Assembly: GCF_047511655.1 (NCBI RefSeq)
Contig: NC_133386.1
Coordinates: forward strand, 130,761,866-130,825,865
From: Castor canadensis
Lineage: Eukaryota; Chordata; Mammalia; Rodentia; Castoridae
Direction of reading: 5' to 3'
Length of the DNA stretch: 64,000 bases
Below are positions 10,763 through 21,713 of this stretch, in pieces. The first letter of the stretch is position 1; every line of letters begins with the position of its first letter. Both the position numbers and the translations under genes were made by a program. Below the pieces are notes generated by a model. That model did not search any database. It saw only the letters and a program-made list of their open reading frames with translations, and was not told where the DNA came from.

Positions 10763-10829
10763 TTTGTTTTTTTTTTTATCATTTTTACATTTACTCACAT
10801 GTGTATGCATTGTTTGCCCTCCGCCCCCC
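10763..10829 (-). mobile_element. Ultra-short L1 3'-end insertion (67 bp)
   Basis: T-tract, then actcacatgtgtatgcattg and tttgccctccgcccccc, the complement of the young L1 3' terminus. Flanked by a perfect 13-bp duplication aaagtacttagtt (10750-10762 and 10830-10842). Confidence 0.85.
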
Positions 10830-10861
10830 AAAGTACTTAGTTCTTGAAAGTCAGTGTCTAA

Positions 10862-10980
10862 GTCAGGTACTGTGGCATGTAATTGAAGCTACTCAGGAAG
10901 CTGAGGCAGGAGGATTATGGGTTCAAGGCCAACCTGGCCAACATAGCAAATCCCTTTATCAATAGGACAAAAAAAAAAAA
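10862..10980 (+). mobile_element. B1-like monomer SINE
   Basis: agctactcaggaagctgagg, caggaggattatgggttc, aaggccaacctggcc and a poly(A) tail: a 7SL-type monomer without the ID part. Confidence 0.75.
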
Positions 10981-10987
10981 AATCAGA

Positions 10988-11205
10988 TCTGGTGTGATTG
11001 GGCACATCTATAATCCTAGCTACTTAGGAGGTAGAGGCAGCAAGATTGTGTGTTCAAGGCCAGCTGAGGCACAGGTAGCAAGGCCCTAACTCAAAAACAA
11101 AAGCAGGAAAAAACTAAAAGGGCTAGAGAAGTAACTCAAGTGGTAAAACACTTGCCTTGCATGCAAGAGGCTCTGTGTTCATTCCTCAGTACCACAATAA
11201 ATAAA
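10988..11205 (+). mobile_element. Dimeric 7SL-ID SINE (full ID subtype)
   Basis: tctataatcctagctactta ... gttcaaggccagctgaggc, then agggctagagaagtaactc, gcatgcaagaggctctg and tcctcagtaccac. Confidence 0.75.
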
Positions 11206-12044
11206 TAATCAGTTGTCTAAATGTCTTTGAATTTAGATCCCCTGCATTGTTTCTATAAACAACGTTTTAAATATTTGCAGTATTTTTCAAAGGCATTTCC
11301 AAATATAAAGAAGGATCCTGTATAAATTTATTAGAACTATTTTGCTAATGTAGTATTTTTCCATCTTTATTTTTAATGGTGGAAAAGATCTAACTAAAGA
11401 TACTTCAGATTAAATAAAAAATCATAACTAGGTTTTTCTTTGTCTCAGTCTTTCTGGAACCTGCCATCTTGAGAAATGAATGGTTTTTCCCATGTCCTGA
11501 CACTCACACATTAAGAACTTAGAAGAGAATGTATTCTTTCTAAAAGCCAAGGGTGTAAACCACTAAGAATTCTGTCTAATATTCAGATTATATCTGCTTA
11601 TTTTTTGAAAGCCTATAATGCATATGCCATTTATATGTGCAAAAAGCTAGTGATGATTTTTTTTACAGTGGCCATGTATACTATAGGACCTGCTGCTGCA
11701 AGTACAAAATCGTTTAAATTTTAGAAATTTATGTTAAAATAAGTCACATTTGCTTACATTACTGGTCTCCTGTTGGCCAGTTCCTTTACTTTCCAGAAGA
11801 GCAATTAGTTGGAGTGTTATAGTAGAGAGTCTGTTTACTTCAGTGTCATCCTTTTGAAGAGGATATCTATAATACTGGCTTTAGATCACACACTTAGTCC
11901 CAGGTGAAATTGGCTGATTTTTTTTCCCCCCAGTAATCTGGTTAACAAAGTTCGTAACTCCAAGAATACAGCCGTATGTATTTATATATACAAACCTTAG
12001 GCACTCCAAGCAGGTAAATATGTATGTTTCTAAAATAAATATTT

Positions 12045-12370
12045 ACCCAGGTATAAAGGCACATACCTATAATTCCACCTTCTAGGGAAGCAGATATAAA
12101 CGGTATCAAGGTTCAAGGCCAGTCTGGGCACAAAGTTAGTGAGACCCCATCTTAGTCAATAAGCTGGGTATGGTGGCTTGCACGTATGGTCCCAGCTACA
12201 TGGAGGCATAGGTAAGAGGAACACAGTCTTAGACCTGTCCAGTGCAAAAACATGAAACCCTATCCAAAAAATAACTAAGCAAAAAAAGGCTGGTGGTATG
12301 GCTTAAAGTGGTAGAGTGCCTGTCTAGCAGGTGTGAGATCCTGAGTTCAAATTTCTTTACTGCCAGTCAG
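12045..12370 (+). mobile_element. Trimeric SINE (7SL-like + 7SL-like + ID-like)
   Basis: Three modules in order: ggcacatacctataattcc ... gagaccccatcttag; gctgggtatggtggcttgc ... gaaaccctatcc; ggctggtggtatggcttaa ... gagatcctgagttcaaat. The same architecture recurs elsewhere in the window. Confidence 0.75.
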
Positions 12371-13199
12371 TCAATCAATTATTAAGTAAAAATGTATTGA
12401 CTGTAAATGCAGGTGGCTTCATCCATTTTTGAAGTAACTTCTCTAATACCCATCCTAGCAGCTTAAAACCTTACTCCATATGTTCACAATATAAGAGCAT
12501 CTTTTCCCTTGTTTCCATTTTTGCATTTATTCAACACTGAACCAACATTTCCTGGGTATTTATTTATGCCAGACAGTGTATTCAATATAAGGAAGCATAT
12601 TATGCAGTCTCTACCTTCAAGGGCACTAGTCTTGTGGAAAAGAGGCTTGTGTCCAGGAGTATTTAGTGACTAGTCAGCAACTGTCTACAGAGAACAGAGC
12701 TTACAGAACTGTGAGGCTGTATGGAGTTCACTCAGTGATTCATAAATACTTCCCAGTGATCATTTGGGAATTCAGACAGCTCTGTACTTCCAGAGTGCTA
12801 TTACTAGTGCTTTGCTAGCAGGGAATTGAATTTAATCAGGGTTGGAATTTTCCTGGTATAATATGAAGGAAAGAAAGGGACAAAGAGTTTGAAAGTGTAT
12901 GCACAGGAGTGTTTATAGTGTTGACCATGTAGTTGAACCCAGGCAAGGGATGGACAGTGTTTCAAAGAGGGTAGGATCAATGAGTAGAAGTTCTCCTGCT
13001 GTCAAAGAATTGCTAGAATCAGTATATAAAATGGTTGGAAATTGAGCAAGTGGAATTCAGAGAATAGGGGGACCTAAAATTGAAACTTTATGAAGAATTG
13101 GGTCATTGGTAATGGTAAGGTCAGGGCCAGAAGCTAAGTAGTAAGACTGAAAGGTGTATTTTTCTGTAAGATTACTGAACAAGATAGCTATGTTACAAG

Positions 13200-13440
13200 A
13201 AGTTATACCTACCCTGAAGATCCTACACAAATGTTACCAACCTGTTAAAGCCTTCCCAAATATCTCAGCTCTTCATACCAAAATTAATCTTAAAATTTTT
13301 GTATTTCCATTATATTTGCTCATAATGGTCTGTAATCAGTTGTTAAATAATTGCAAGTGCAGAAACAGTCTTACCTGTGGATTACCAAGCCTGACACAGT
13401 ACTCATCTAATACAGTGAATGTGAATAAATGTTTTTTCAC
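13200..13440 (+). mobile_element. L2-like LINE 3' remnant
   Basis: ctgttaaagccttcccaaat, then gtgaatgtgaataaatg near the end, in the order of an L2/MIR-type 3' region. Strongly diverged; boundaries approximate. Confidence 0.4.
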
Positions 13441-14149
13441 GTAAACAAATAGTAGCCAAATGAAAGTACAGGTTTTGAGGTATTAATGTGGTTATTGAAA
13501 GGACAAGTGTGTCACACATTTGTAATAATAAAAAGCTCAAACCATGAAGTATTCCCTATTCTAGTTAGTTCCTGCCTTTCCTAGTTATTACTTTTGTTTT
13601 TATCGGGATTTGATTAAAATCATTTTTATCATTTTCGTACATGGCAGTGTTTATTTAATGGCTTCATAACTATTCTGATCTATTCTGAGATTCTTGTTAA
13701 CAGAGTCAGGGGTTTACAGGGCAATAAAGGCTGCACTATAAAGGACTTGGACAAGTGGATGCATTAATTTTCCTCCAGAAGGACATTGCAAGTGATGGAG
13801 GAAGAGTGGTTACTGTTTTAGTTCAGTCTTACATACTCTGGCATGTCAGAGCTCAGCTGCGCTTATTGAATTGGATTCACTTTGGTAGAACCAGAGAAAG
13901 CATCTATTGTATATAGCTATTTATTATGTAAGATTTTTTAATTAATAGCAGCAGAAGTTTTTTTCTTGGAAATAAAACCAGGAAGGTGTTATTACTGGTC
14001 CATATCCTTATTTTCTGGCTTTAATCATATCGTTATTGTGGCAGTGTCTAATGTAGTGCCATATATCTGCCTTGCTTTTTTCTTCTCTAGACCAAAGCAT
14101 CAGTGGTCTTAGTGTCATTCACTGGGACCTTGATACAATTTAATTATAT

Positions 14150-14225
14150 AATACTAGACTTTGAACTCAGGGCCATACACTTAATAGGCAAGCACTCTCC
14201 CATTTGAGACATACCCCTAGCACAA
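14150..14225 (-). mobile_element. ID-like SINE, minus strand
   Basis: actagactttgaactcaggg, caagcactctcccatttgag, ccctagcac. Confidence 0.7.
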
Positions 14226-14536
14226 TAGAGTTAGAATTGTGTATATTCACAATATTACTAAGAGCTAACATGTCAGAGATCTACTTTGTCCTATCATATC
14301 AGAGGCTTTCTATGTAATCATGTCAAATCATAGCATAACTCCTCATGAAGTTTCATTGTGTATTTCAGTTATAGGTATAAGTCAATTCTAAAAGTGTAGT
14401 TTTCATATCTTGAGGAAATTTTGTGCTTTTCACAGATACTAATTCTCAATAGTTTTAAGAATGATGCTTAACATGTCTGTGACTGCCTCCGTATACTAGG
14501 AAATTGTAATTTTATTATTGTCTATCTTAGTAACTT

Positions 14537-14735
14537 TTTTTTTTGTGGTACTGGGGCTTGAATTCAGGGCCTTGAACCACTCCACTAGCCTTTCTTTTTT
14601 TTTTTTGTGAAGGGTATTTTTGAGATAGGGTTTCATGAACTATTACCCTGGGGTTAGCTTTGAACCACAATCCTCCTGATCTCTGCCTTCTGAGTAGCTA
14701 GGATTACAGGCATGAGCCGCTGGCGCCCTGCTGCA
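14537..14735 (-). mobile_element. Dimeric 7SL-ID SINE (deleted-ID subtype)
   Basis: T-tract, ggtactggggcttgaattc, ccactccactagcc, then tttgagatagggtttcatg and taggattacaggcatgagcc. Confidence 0.85.
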
Positions 14736-14820
14736 TTAGTAGTTTTTTTTTTATGACAGTTTTATTTTTAGCAAATCTTATTTGGTGTGTATGTGTTTTT
14801 TGTTTTTTTTTTACTTACAG

Positions 14821-14875
14821 GAAAGAACGCTTGGTATATGTTGGTATCAGTATTGAAAACATCATTCCTCCACAA
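14821..14875 (+). CDS. RSF1: RSF1 exon 10
   Basis: Acceptor ttacttacag preceded by a long T tract. The first G completes an Arg codon, then KERLVYVGISIENIIPPQ, ending in phase 0 before donor GTAAGT at 14876. Only 55 nt long but identical to the protein segment I recall for human RSF1. Confidence 0.97.
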
Positions 14876-15786
14876 GTAAGTTTTTGGTTTATATTTTAAA
14901 GGGGATCCCGCCATAGATTTTCTAAAATTTAACCCATGTTATGTAATGTAACCAGTTTTAATTATGTAATATACCTGTTTCATTAAAAATAAAAATTAAG
15001 ACCTTAGAGAAATCATCTATAATCCATCATGACTGAAATTATATGTATGCAGATAACCTGAAAATGCAATTATCACATCCAAACTAAACTTACAGATCAT
15101 CATTTTGGAGTAATGTTCCATTTTTTTAATCCTAAACTGGGTAATTTTTGTTTAGCTTTTTCATGTGCTATTTATGTAAACTGACTAGAGAAGAGAATGG
15201 GAAGTTTTTAGTTTTCTGCTTTTGCGGTTATTGGAAACTTTAATTTGTATTCTGACTCACAGTTTGGTTTCTTTGAAGAATTACCATTGTTCGACATTTA
15301 TTAGTGTATAATCAAGAAGGGTATCTCATGAGTGAAAGTATATGAAACATAGTTTCTCATTTCTCATGAGCAGTTTCTTCAGGCTTACTTAAGTCACAGA
15401 CTTAAATAGCCTGTCAAGTTATTTTTCTTCAACATCATACCCTTTCCTTTTAGATTAGTTACTTCATTCATTCAGGATATGTATCTATTGAGTATCTTCT
15501 ATGTGTTACATTTAATTATTTATTAAGAGGTTATATCAGTGGGAAAGCTTCATACCATTGTTTTAAACAGACAAGTATAAGAATTCGATGGAGAAGCATT
15601 TCATCCTTTGATCACCAGTATTGTGTTTTAATCTGTATCATTAGTATTGCTGTATATTCATTTGGGGGGATAATCTCACTTGTTCAAACCTTTCACATGT
15701 GCTGCCTAGGTAGAAATTAGAAAACTCTAATCTTGTTAGTTCCAAGGAACTTTGCATACCTTATATACTTTATTATATTGTTAAAG
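14876..15786 (+). other. RSF1: RSF1 intron 10
   Basis: GT at 14876 and AG at 15785-15786. The shortest intron in the window (911 nt); no repeat or gene recognised. Confidence 0.9.
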
Positions 15787-15896
15787 GAGCCAGATTTTTC
15801 TGAAGATCAAGAAGAAAAGAAAAAAGATTCCAAAAAATCCAAAGCAAACTTGCTTGAAAGGAGGTCAACAAGAACACGGAAATGTATAAGCTACAG
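15787..15896 (+). CDS. RSF1: RSF1 exon 11
   Basis: Acceptor attgttaaag, then EPDFSEDQEEKKKDSKKSKA followed by NLLERRSTRTRKCISY and two bases (AG) of an Arg codon completed by exon 12. Donor GTATAA at 15897. Strongly basic with a Lys/Arg-rich nuclear-type composition; matches RSF1 throughout. Confidence 0.97.
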
Positions 15897-15959
15897 GTAT
15901 AAAATAAAGAGTATAAAATGTTTTTACAATTAGACAACATTTCCATCCTTATAGTCATA

Positions 15960-16445
15960 GAATTTTGCAGCAGTGTAATCTTTTTGAAGCATAAATCTGC
16001 TTATGTCATCCTCTTCTGCTTAAACATACTTTTTTGGATTTTTGTAGCTCTTGGGATGAGAATCGATACTTTTAACAAAGTCTGTAGGGCATTGCATAGT
16101 CTCAGCTCCAGCTCATCCACATTTTCCCTCACTCTCTGTGTATTCACTACACTGTCATCCTTGAGTCCCTTTTGCACAGCATTTACTCTACTTGTAATTT
16201 CTCTTTCACTGTTATTAACCTTCTCTAGATCAAATCTCTCCATTAGATTCTTTCATTAGAGCAACCAGCTTTTCTCTTTGAAAACTCTTATAGTTGTATT
16301 ATGTGTGATTAAAATGATTTAATTAATGTTCCTCTTCCCACACTAGACTGTTAGCATGAAAGGTAAGGACTATGTCTATTTTATGCATCTTTGTGTCCCC
16401 TACACCTAGCATAAATACCTAGTGAAAGAATTAATGAATATAATC
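15960..16445 (+). mobile_element. L2 LINE 3' remnant
   Basis: ctgcttatgtcatcctcttc, then ttgggatgagaatcgatac near the start, and ccacactagactgttagc followed by ctatgtctattttatgc and ctacacctagcataaatacc at the end, in the order of L2 3' sequence. Opposing ORFs here (113 and 80 codons) are incidental. Confidence 0.7.
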
Positions 16446-16878
16446 TGGTTCACTTTTTGCCACCAGAGAGAGAAATTTTTCCACAGCCACTCTGTTAATA
16501 GCTAAGTATAGATAAAAACTATCTTCTGATAGTTCTAGTGTTTTTCAACTAAATCACATTGTCTCCCTCAATTAATAAATTATATTTTAATTTTGGGGGC
16601 CATTGTTTGTCTCTCCTCTTAAACATAAAAACCTAGTAAAATTGGGGTGCCGTCTAGCATATGTTAAATGATTAAGAAATATAATAAACAAGACATTTGA
16701 CATTGGTAAAAGACCTGTGGAAGTGGAGGTTTGTAATTGAAACTCATGCTATGTTAGAAGAAGGAGGGTTATCTGAAGTCAGACTTTGGATAGAAGACAT
16801 AATACCAGATGCAAATAGCTACAGCTCATAGCACGTGATAAACTGATGTAGCTGGTAGTTGTTCCAACTGTATATGTT

Positions 16879-17121
16879 TTTTTTTAATTTTTTAAATTGT
16901 TTTATTATTCATATGTGCATACAACGCTTGGGTCATTTCTCCCCCCTGCCCCCACCCCCTCCCTTACCACCTACTCCGCCCTCTCCCTCTCCCCCCCACC
17001 CCCTCAATACCTGGCAGAAACTATTTTGCCCTTATCTCTAATTTTGTTGAAGAGAGAGTGTAAGCTATAATAGGAAGGAACAAGGGTTTTTGCTAGTTAA
17101 GATAAGGATAGCTATACAGGG
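16879..17121 (-). mobile_element. 5'-truncated L1 insertion (243 bp)
   Basis: T-tract, ttattattcatatgtgcat, a C-rich tract (the G-rich L1 3' UTR on the sense strand), agaaactattttgcc, ending gataaggatagctatacagg. Perfect 15-bp duplication ccaactgtatatgtt (16864-16878 and 17122-17136). Confidence 0.92.
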
Positions 17122-17225
17122 CCAACTGTATATGTTATGTATATTTCTAAGCAGCTCTGTTCTGCTAGGTGTAGTTTTTTGCATTCACCTAGTGTTTCTC
17201 ACAAATGGAACTACACATAAGCATT

Positions 17226-17310
17226 ATAGGACTGGAGACATGGTTCATGTGGAAGGCCCAGTACCACCACCAACGAAAAAGCCAAACATCAACAACAAAA
17301 CAAGAAGTAC
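17226..17310 (+). mobile_element. ID-like SINE, internally deleted
   Basis: ggactggagacatggttcat, gtggaaggcccagtaccacc and an A-rich tail. Confidence 0.6.
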
Positions 17311-17370
17311 AGCAGAAATTATTTGTTGTGCCTACGAATTTCTTCACTACTGTCATGTTTACCTGATTCT

Positions 17371-17562
17371 TTTTTTTTTTCTTTTTTTTTCACGGTACTG
17401 GGGCTTGAACTCAGGGCCTTCCCCTTGAGCCACTCTGCCTCCCCTTTTTTGTAATGGGTGTTTTTGAAATAGGGTCTCATGAACTATCTGCCTGGGTTGG
17501 CTTTGAACTGCAATCCTCCTGATCTCTCCCTCCTGAGTAACTAGGATTACAGGCACTCGGCA
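17371..17562 (-). mobile_element. Dimeric 7SL-ID SINE (deleted-ID subtype)
   Basis: T-tract, ggggcttgaactcagggcc, ttgagccactctgcc, tttgaaatagggtctcatg, ctaggattacaggcac. Confidence 0.85.
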
Positions 17563-17644
17563 TTACGTGATTCTTAATACTTCTAACAAAGAGAATGACA
17601 TCAAAATGAACTAGTAGGATCAGAGGACTAAAACCACATTCCTC

Positions 17645-17765
17645 AGTGTGCCACTTCTGGCCATGTATCTTTTGAGTGGTCCATGTCCCTTGGTCTCAGT
17701 TACCTCATCTGTGATGGTGAATTAACACAGATGATTCCTTTTAGCAATGTGGGGTCTTAAGGTAA
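17645..17765 (+). mobile_element. MIR SINE remnant
   Basis: gtgccacttctggccatgta, cagttacctcatctgtgatg: the MIR core motif order (chronic tRNA-derived mammalian SINE). Confidence 0.6.
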
Positions 17766-17881
17766 ACTGTGTTTTCTAGCAGAAAATGTATTATTTGATG
17801 CACTTCTCATGCCCTATTTAGTTCTCAAAAATATTTAAGGAAGGTATAAAACCATATTCTAAGGAGCAACTTTTAAAATCT

Positions 17882-18660
17882 GCCGGGCGCCAGTGGCTCA
17901 TACCTGTAATCTTAGATGTGGGGGAGGTAGAGCTCAGGAGGATTGCAGTTCAAAACTAACCCAGGCCCAAAAGACCAAAAATCGTATTTTCTCCCTCATA
18001 TGTGGACATTACATCAAGGGGAAACACAACAAGGGGATTGGACTTTGATCACATGATGAAGCGAGAGCACACAAGGGAGGTATGAGGACAGGTAACACAC
18101 CTAAAAAACTAGATAGCATTTTTTGCCCTCAACACAGAGAAACTAAAGCAGATACTTTAAAGCAATTGAGGCCAATAGGAGAAGGGGACCAGGAACTAGA
18201 GAAAAGGTTAGTTCAAGAAGAATTAACCTAGAAGGTAACACACATGCACAAGAAATCAATGTGAGTCAATTCCCTGTATAGCTATCCTTATCTCAACTAG
18301 CAAAAACCCTTGTTCCTTCCTATTATTGCTTATACTCTCTCTTCAACAAAATTAGAGATAAGGACAAAATAGTTTCTGCCTGGTAACGAGGGGTAAGGAG
18401 GGGTAAGGGAGGGAGCAGGGCAGGGGGTGGTAAGGGAGGGGATGGGGGTAAGGGGGAAGAAATGACCCAAACATTGTATGCACATATGAGTTAAAAAAAA
18501 AAAAAAAAAAAAACCAATCCAGGCAAATAGTTCTAGAGACCCTATCTTGAAAATACTAAATACACAAAAAAGGATTGGTGGAATGGTTCAAGTGGTAGAG
18601 CACCTGCCTAGTGAGCATGAGGCCCTGAGTTTAAATCCCAGTACCACCAAAAAATTAATT
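17882..18660 (+). mobile_element. 7SL-ID SINE interrupted by a L1
   Basis: The left part 17882-17966 (gccgggcgccagtggctc ... aactaacccaggc) and right part 18525-18660 (aaatagttctagagaccc ... gcctagtgagcatgaggccc) form one SINE. The two parts are separated by the L1 insertion at 17967-18511. Confidence 0.85.
17967..18511 (+). mobile_element. 5'-truncated L1 insertion within a SINE (545 bp)
   Basis: From the ORF2/3' UTR junction (tcatatgtggacattacatc) through ggtaacacacatgcacaag and the G-rich tract to gacccaaacattgtatgc and a poly(A) tail. Flanked by aactaacccaggc (17954-17966) and aaccaatccaggc (18512-18524), a 13-bp target duplication with two mismatches. Confidence 0.88.
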
Positions 18661-18731
18661 AATTAAAATCTAAGACTTAGACAAAAACATTTATAAAAGA
18701 AAATGTTTACTTATAAAGGTGTTAGAATTTA

Positions 18732-20962
18732 TTTATTTATTTATTTTCTTTTATTATATGTGCATACAAGGCTTGGGTCATTTCTCCCCCCTGCTCCCAC
18801 CCCCTCCCTTACCACCCACTCTGTCCCCTCCCTCCCCTCCCCATCCCCTCAATACCCGGCAGAAACTATTTTGCCCTTATTTCTAATTTTCTTGTAGAGA
18901 GAGTATAAGCCATAATAGGAAGGAACAAGGGTTTTTACTATTGAGATAAGGATAGCTATACAGGGAGTTGACTCACATTAATTTCCTGTGCATGTGTGTT
19001 ACCTTCTAGGTTAATTCTTCTTGAACTAACCTTTTCTCTAGTTCCTGGTCCCCTTCTCCTATTGGCCTCAGTTGCTTTTAAGGTATCTGCTTTAGTTTCT
19101 CTGCGTTAAGGGCAACCAATGCTAGCTAATTTTTTAGGTGTCTTACCTATCCTCACCCCTCCCTTGTATGCTCTCGCTTTTATCATGTGCTCAAAGTCCA
19201 ATCCCATTGTTGTGTTTGCCCTTGATCTAATGTCCACATATGAGGGAGAACATACAATTTTTGGTCTTTTGGGCCAGGCTAACCTCACTCAGAATGATGT
19301 TCTCCAATTCCATCCATTTAAGAGCGAATGATAACATTTCGTTCTTCTTCATGGCTGCATAAAATTCCATTGTGTATAGATACCACATTTTCTTAATCCA
19401 TTCATCAGTGGTGGGGCATCTTGGCTGTTTCCATAACTTGGCTATTGTGAATAGTGCTGCAATAAACATGGGTGTGTAGGTGCCTCTGGAGTAACCTGTG
19501 TCACAGTCTTTTGGGTATATCCCCAAGAGTGGTATTGCTGGATCAAATGGTAGATCAATGTCTAGCTTTTTAAGTAGCCTCGAAATTTTTTTCCAGAGTG
19601 GTTGTACTAGTTTACATTCCCACCAACAGTGTAAGAGGGTTCCTTTTTCCCGGCATCCTCGCCAATACGTGTTGTTGGTGGTGTTGCTAATGATGGCTAT
19701 TCTAACAGGGGTGAGGTGGAATCTTAGTGTGGTTTTAATTTGCATTTCCTTTATTGCTAGAGATGGTGAGCATTTTTTCATGTGTTTTTTGGCCATTTGA
19801 ATTTCTTCTTTTGAGAAAGTTCTGTTGAATTCACTTGCCCATTTCTTTATTGGTTCATTAATTTTGGGAGAATTTAGTGTTTTAAGTTCCCTATATATTC
19901 TGGTTGTTAGTCCTTTGATGTGTAGCTGGCAAATATTTTCTCCCACTCTGTGGGTGTTCTCTTCAGTTTAGAGACCATTTCTTTTGTTGAGCAGAAGCTT
20001 TTTAGTTTTATGAAGTCCCATGTATCTATGCTATCTCTTAGTTGCTGTGCTGCTAGGGTTCCATTGAGAAAGTTCTTACCTATACCTACTAATTCCAGAG
20101 TATTTCCTACTCTTTCTCGTATCAACTTTAGAGTTTGTGGTCTGATATTGAGATCCTTGATCCATTTTGAGTTAATATTGGTGTAGGGTGATATACATGG
20201 ATCTAGTTTCAGTTTTTTGCAGACTGCTAACCAGTTTTCCCAGAAGTTTTTGTTGAAGAGGCTGTCTTTTTTAGTGCCTTTGTCAAAGACAAGTTGGTTA
20301 TAGTTGTGTGGCTTCATATCTGGGTCCTCTATTCTGTTCCACTGGTCTTCATGTCTGTTTTTGTGCCAGTACCATGCTGTTTTTCTTGTTATTGCTTTGT
20401 AATACAGTTTGAAGTCAGGTATTGTGATACCTCCAGCATTGTTCTTTTGACTGAGTATTGCCTTGGCTATTCGTGGCCTCTTGTGTTTCCATATAAATTT
20501 AATGGTAGATTTTTTCAATCTCTTTAATGAATGTCATTGGAATTTTGATGGGATTGCATTAAACATGTAGATTACTTTTGGGAGTATCGACATTTTTACT
20601 ATGTTGATTCTACCAATCCATGAGCATGGGTGATCTCTCCACTTTCTATAGTCTTCCTCAATCTCTTTCTTCAGAAGTGTATAGTTTTCCTTGTAGAGGT
20701 CTTTCACATCTTTTGTTAGGTTTACACCTAGGTATTTGATTTTTTTTGAGGCTATTGTAAATGGAATTGTTTTCATACATTCTTTTTCAGTTCGCTCATT
20801 GTTGGTGTATAGAAATGCTAATGATTTTTCTATGTTGATTTTATATCCTGCTACCTTGCTATAGCTATTGATGGTGTCTAGAAGCTTCTGAGTAGAGTTT
20901 TTTGGGTCTTTAAGGTATAGGATCATGTCGTCTGCAAATAGGGATATTTTGACAGTTTCTTT
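18732..20962 (-). mobile_element. 5'-truncated L1 insertion A (2.2 kb)
   Basis: Minus-strand L1 with T-tract, C-rich 3' UTR complement and ORF2 C-terminal coding sequence. It is truncated just past the reverse-transcriptase FADD region. Perfect 16-bp duplication aaggtgttagaattta at 18716-18731 and 20963-20978. The exact duplication and near identity to copy B (23549-26580) indicate a recent insertion, antisense to RSF1. Confidence 0.95.
19227..20926 (-). pseudogene. L1 ORF2 fragment, frame-broken (copy A)
   Basis: Three open segments on the minus strand: 20534-20926 (130 aa, reverse-transcriptase C-terminal side, begins [16 protein letters not shown]), 19907-20518 (203 aa) and 19227-19946 (239 aa, ORF2 C terminus with HCWWEC, LGIYPKD and [17 protein letters not shown]). 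Frame changes lie near 20512-20551 (a 1-nt loss and a 1-nt gain relative to copy B) and at about 19911-19922. The endonuclease domain and most of the reverse transcriptase are missing, so it cannot encode an active ORF2. Confidence 0.9.
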
Positions 20963-21294
20963 AAGGTGTTAGAATTTAAATGTAATTGCTTGTGAATTTA
21001 ATTCAATGCAATGCATGTGGTTTTCCATGGTGGAAATACAGTAGTTTTCAATATGATGTCTGTAAAGATTGTTGCATATCCCCAGAAATTAGTATTGCAA
21101 AAGTCAAACTCAATTGCTTAAACAAAATTAAAGTTTCATTTATTTCAAAGACTAAAATTGAACAGGGTGTCGTGTTTGTTTATTTTTGGGAGAGGTGAAG
21201 AAATGCAGTTTCACTTTAGAAGGGATAGCACATTTACTCAGAATGTTACCAGGGCAACATGTCAGTTTTCCTTTCTCAAAACTTAAATTATATA

Positions 21295-21325
21295 TGCAAA
21301 GGCTGGATGAGAAATACATTTTGAG
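21295..21325. repeat. 31-bp direct repeat, left copy
   Basis: Begins tgcaaaggctggatgag and ends acattttgag. An exact copy lies at 22707-22737, 1.41 kb downstream. Confidence 0.95.
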
Positions 21326-21358
21326 AAGAATTGTAATAGGTTCCAAAGAGGTTGCAAT

Positions 21359-21448
21359 CCTTTTTTTTTTTTTGTAGTGGTAGGGTTTGAACTCAAGGTT
21401 TCATGCTTGCTAGGCAGTTGCTCTACTACTTGAGCCATTCCACCAGCC
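21359..21448 (-). mobile_element. ID SINE, minus strand
   Basis: T-tract, agggtttgaactcaagg, gctaggcagttgctctacta, ttgagccattccaccagcc. Perfect 12-bp duplication agaggttgcaat (21347-21358 and 21449-21460). Confidence 0.9.
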
Positions 21449-21469
21449 AGAGGTTGCAATATTTGGTGT

Positions 21470-21646
21470 AAAAAATTTATAAATCAGTAAGATAAACACA
21501 CCAGCAACAAAATGGGCAAAGGATGCAAACCAGTCCTTTACAAAAGAAGAATTAAAAATAACCAATAAATATGAAAATAATATATACACATACTCAGTAA
21601 TCAAATGAAAATTAGAAAAACAGGAAAATAACTGTTTTTCCAAAGT
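21470..21646 (+). mobile_element. Ancient L1 ORF2 remnant (sense)
   Basis: aaatgggcaaaggatgcaa, ccagtcctttacaaaagaag and aaccaataaatatg follow the sense order of an L1 ORF2 C-terminal segment. Diverged; a young L1 sliver is inserted beside it. Confidence 0.55.
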
Positions 21647-21658
21647 AGAAGAAACCTT

Positions 21659-21713
21659 TTTTTTTTAATTCATTTATTCATATGTGCATACATTGTTTGG
21701 GCCATTTCTCCCA
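21659..21713 (-). mobile_element. Ultra-short L1 3'-end insertion (55 bp)
   Basis: T-tract then tcatttattcatatgtgcat, acattgtttgggccatttc, tccc: the last bases of the young L1 family. Perfect 12-bp duplication agaagaaacctt (21647-21658 and 21714-21725). Confidence 0.88.

Larger units (their letters stand above)
8675..14820 (+). other. RSF1: RSF1 intron 9
   Basis: GT at 8675 and AG at 14819-14820. Holds an ancient DNA-transposon-like element split by a SINE, a 67-bp L1 micro-insertion, nine further SINE copies, a trimeric SINE and an L2 remnant. Sequence at 9630-10000 and 12520-12700 looks like ancient mammalian repeat of unassigned family. In 11206-12044 and 13441-14150 I recognise nothing. 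Confidence 0.9.

Noticed and set aside
16001..16259. Overlapping ORFs of 113 and 80 codons on both strands
   Set aside because: The DNA is an L2 LINE remnant; neither product resembles a known protein.
19498..19800. 100-codon + strand ORF
   Set aside because: Shadow of L1 ORF2 on the opposite strand.
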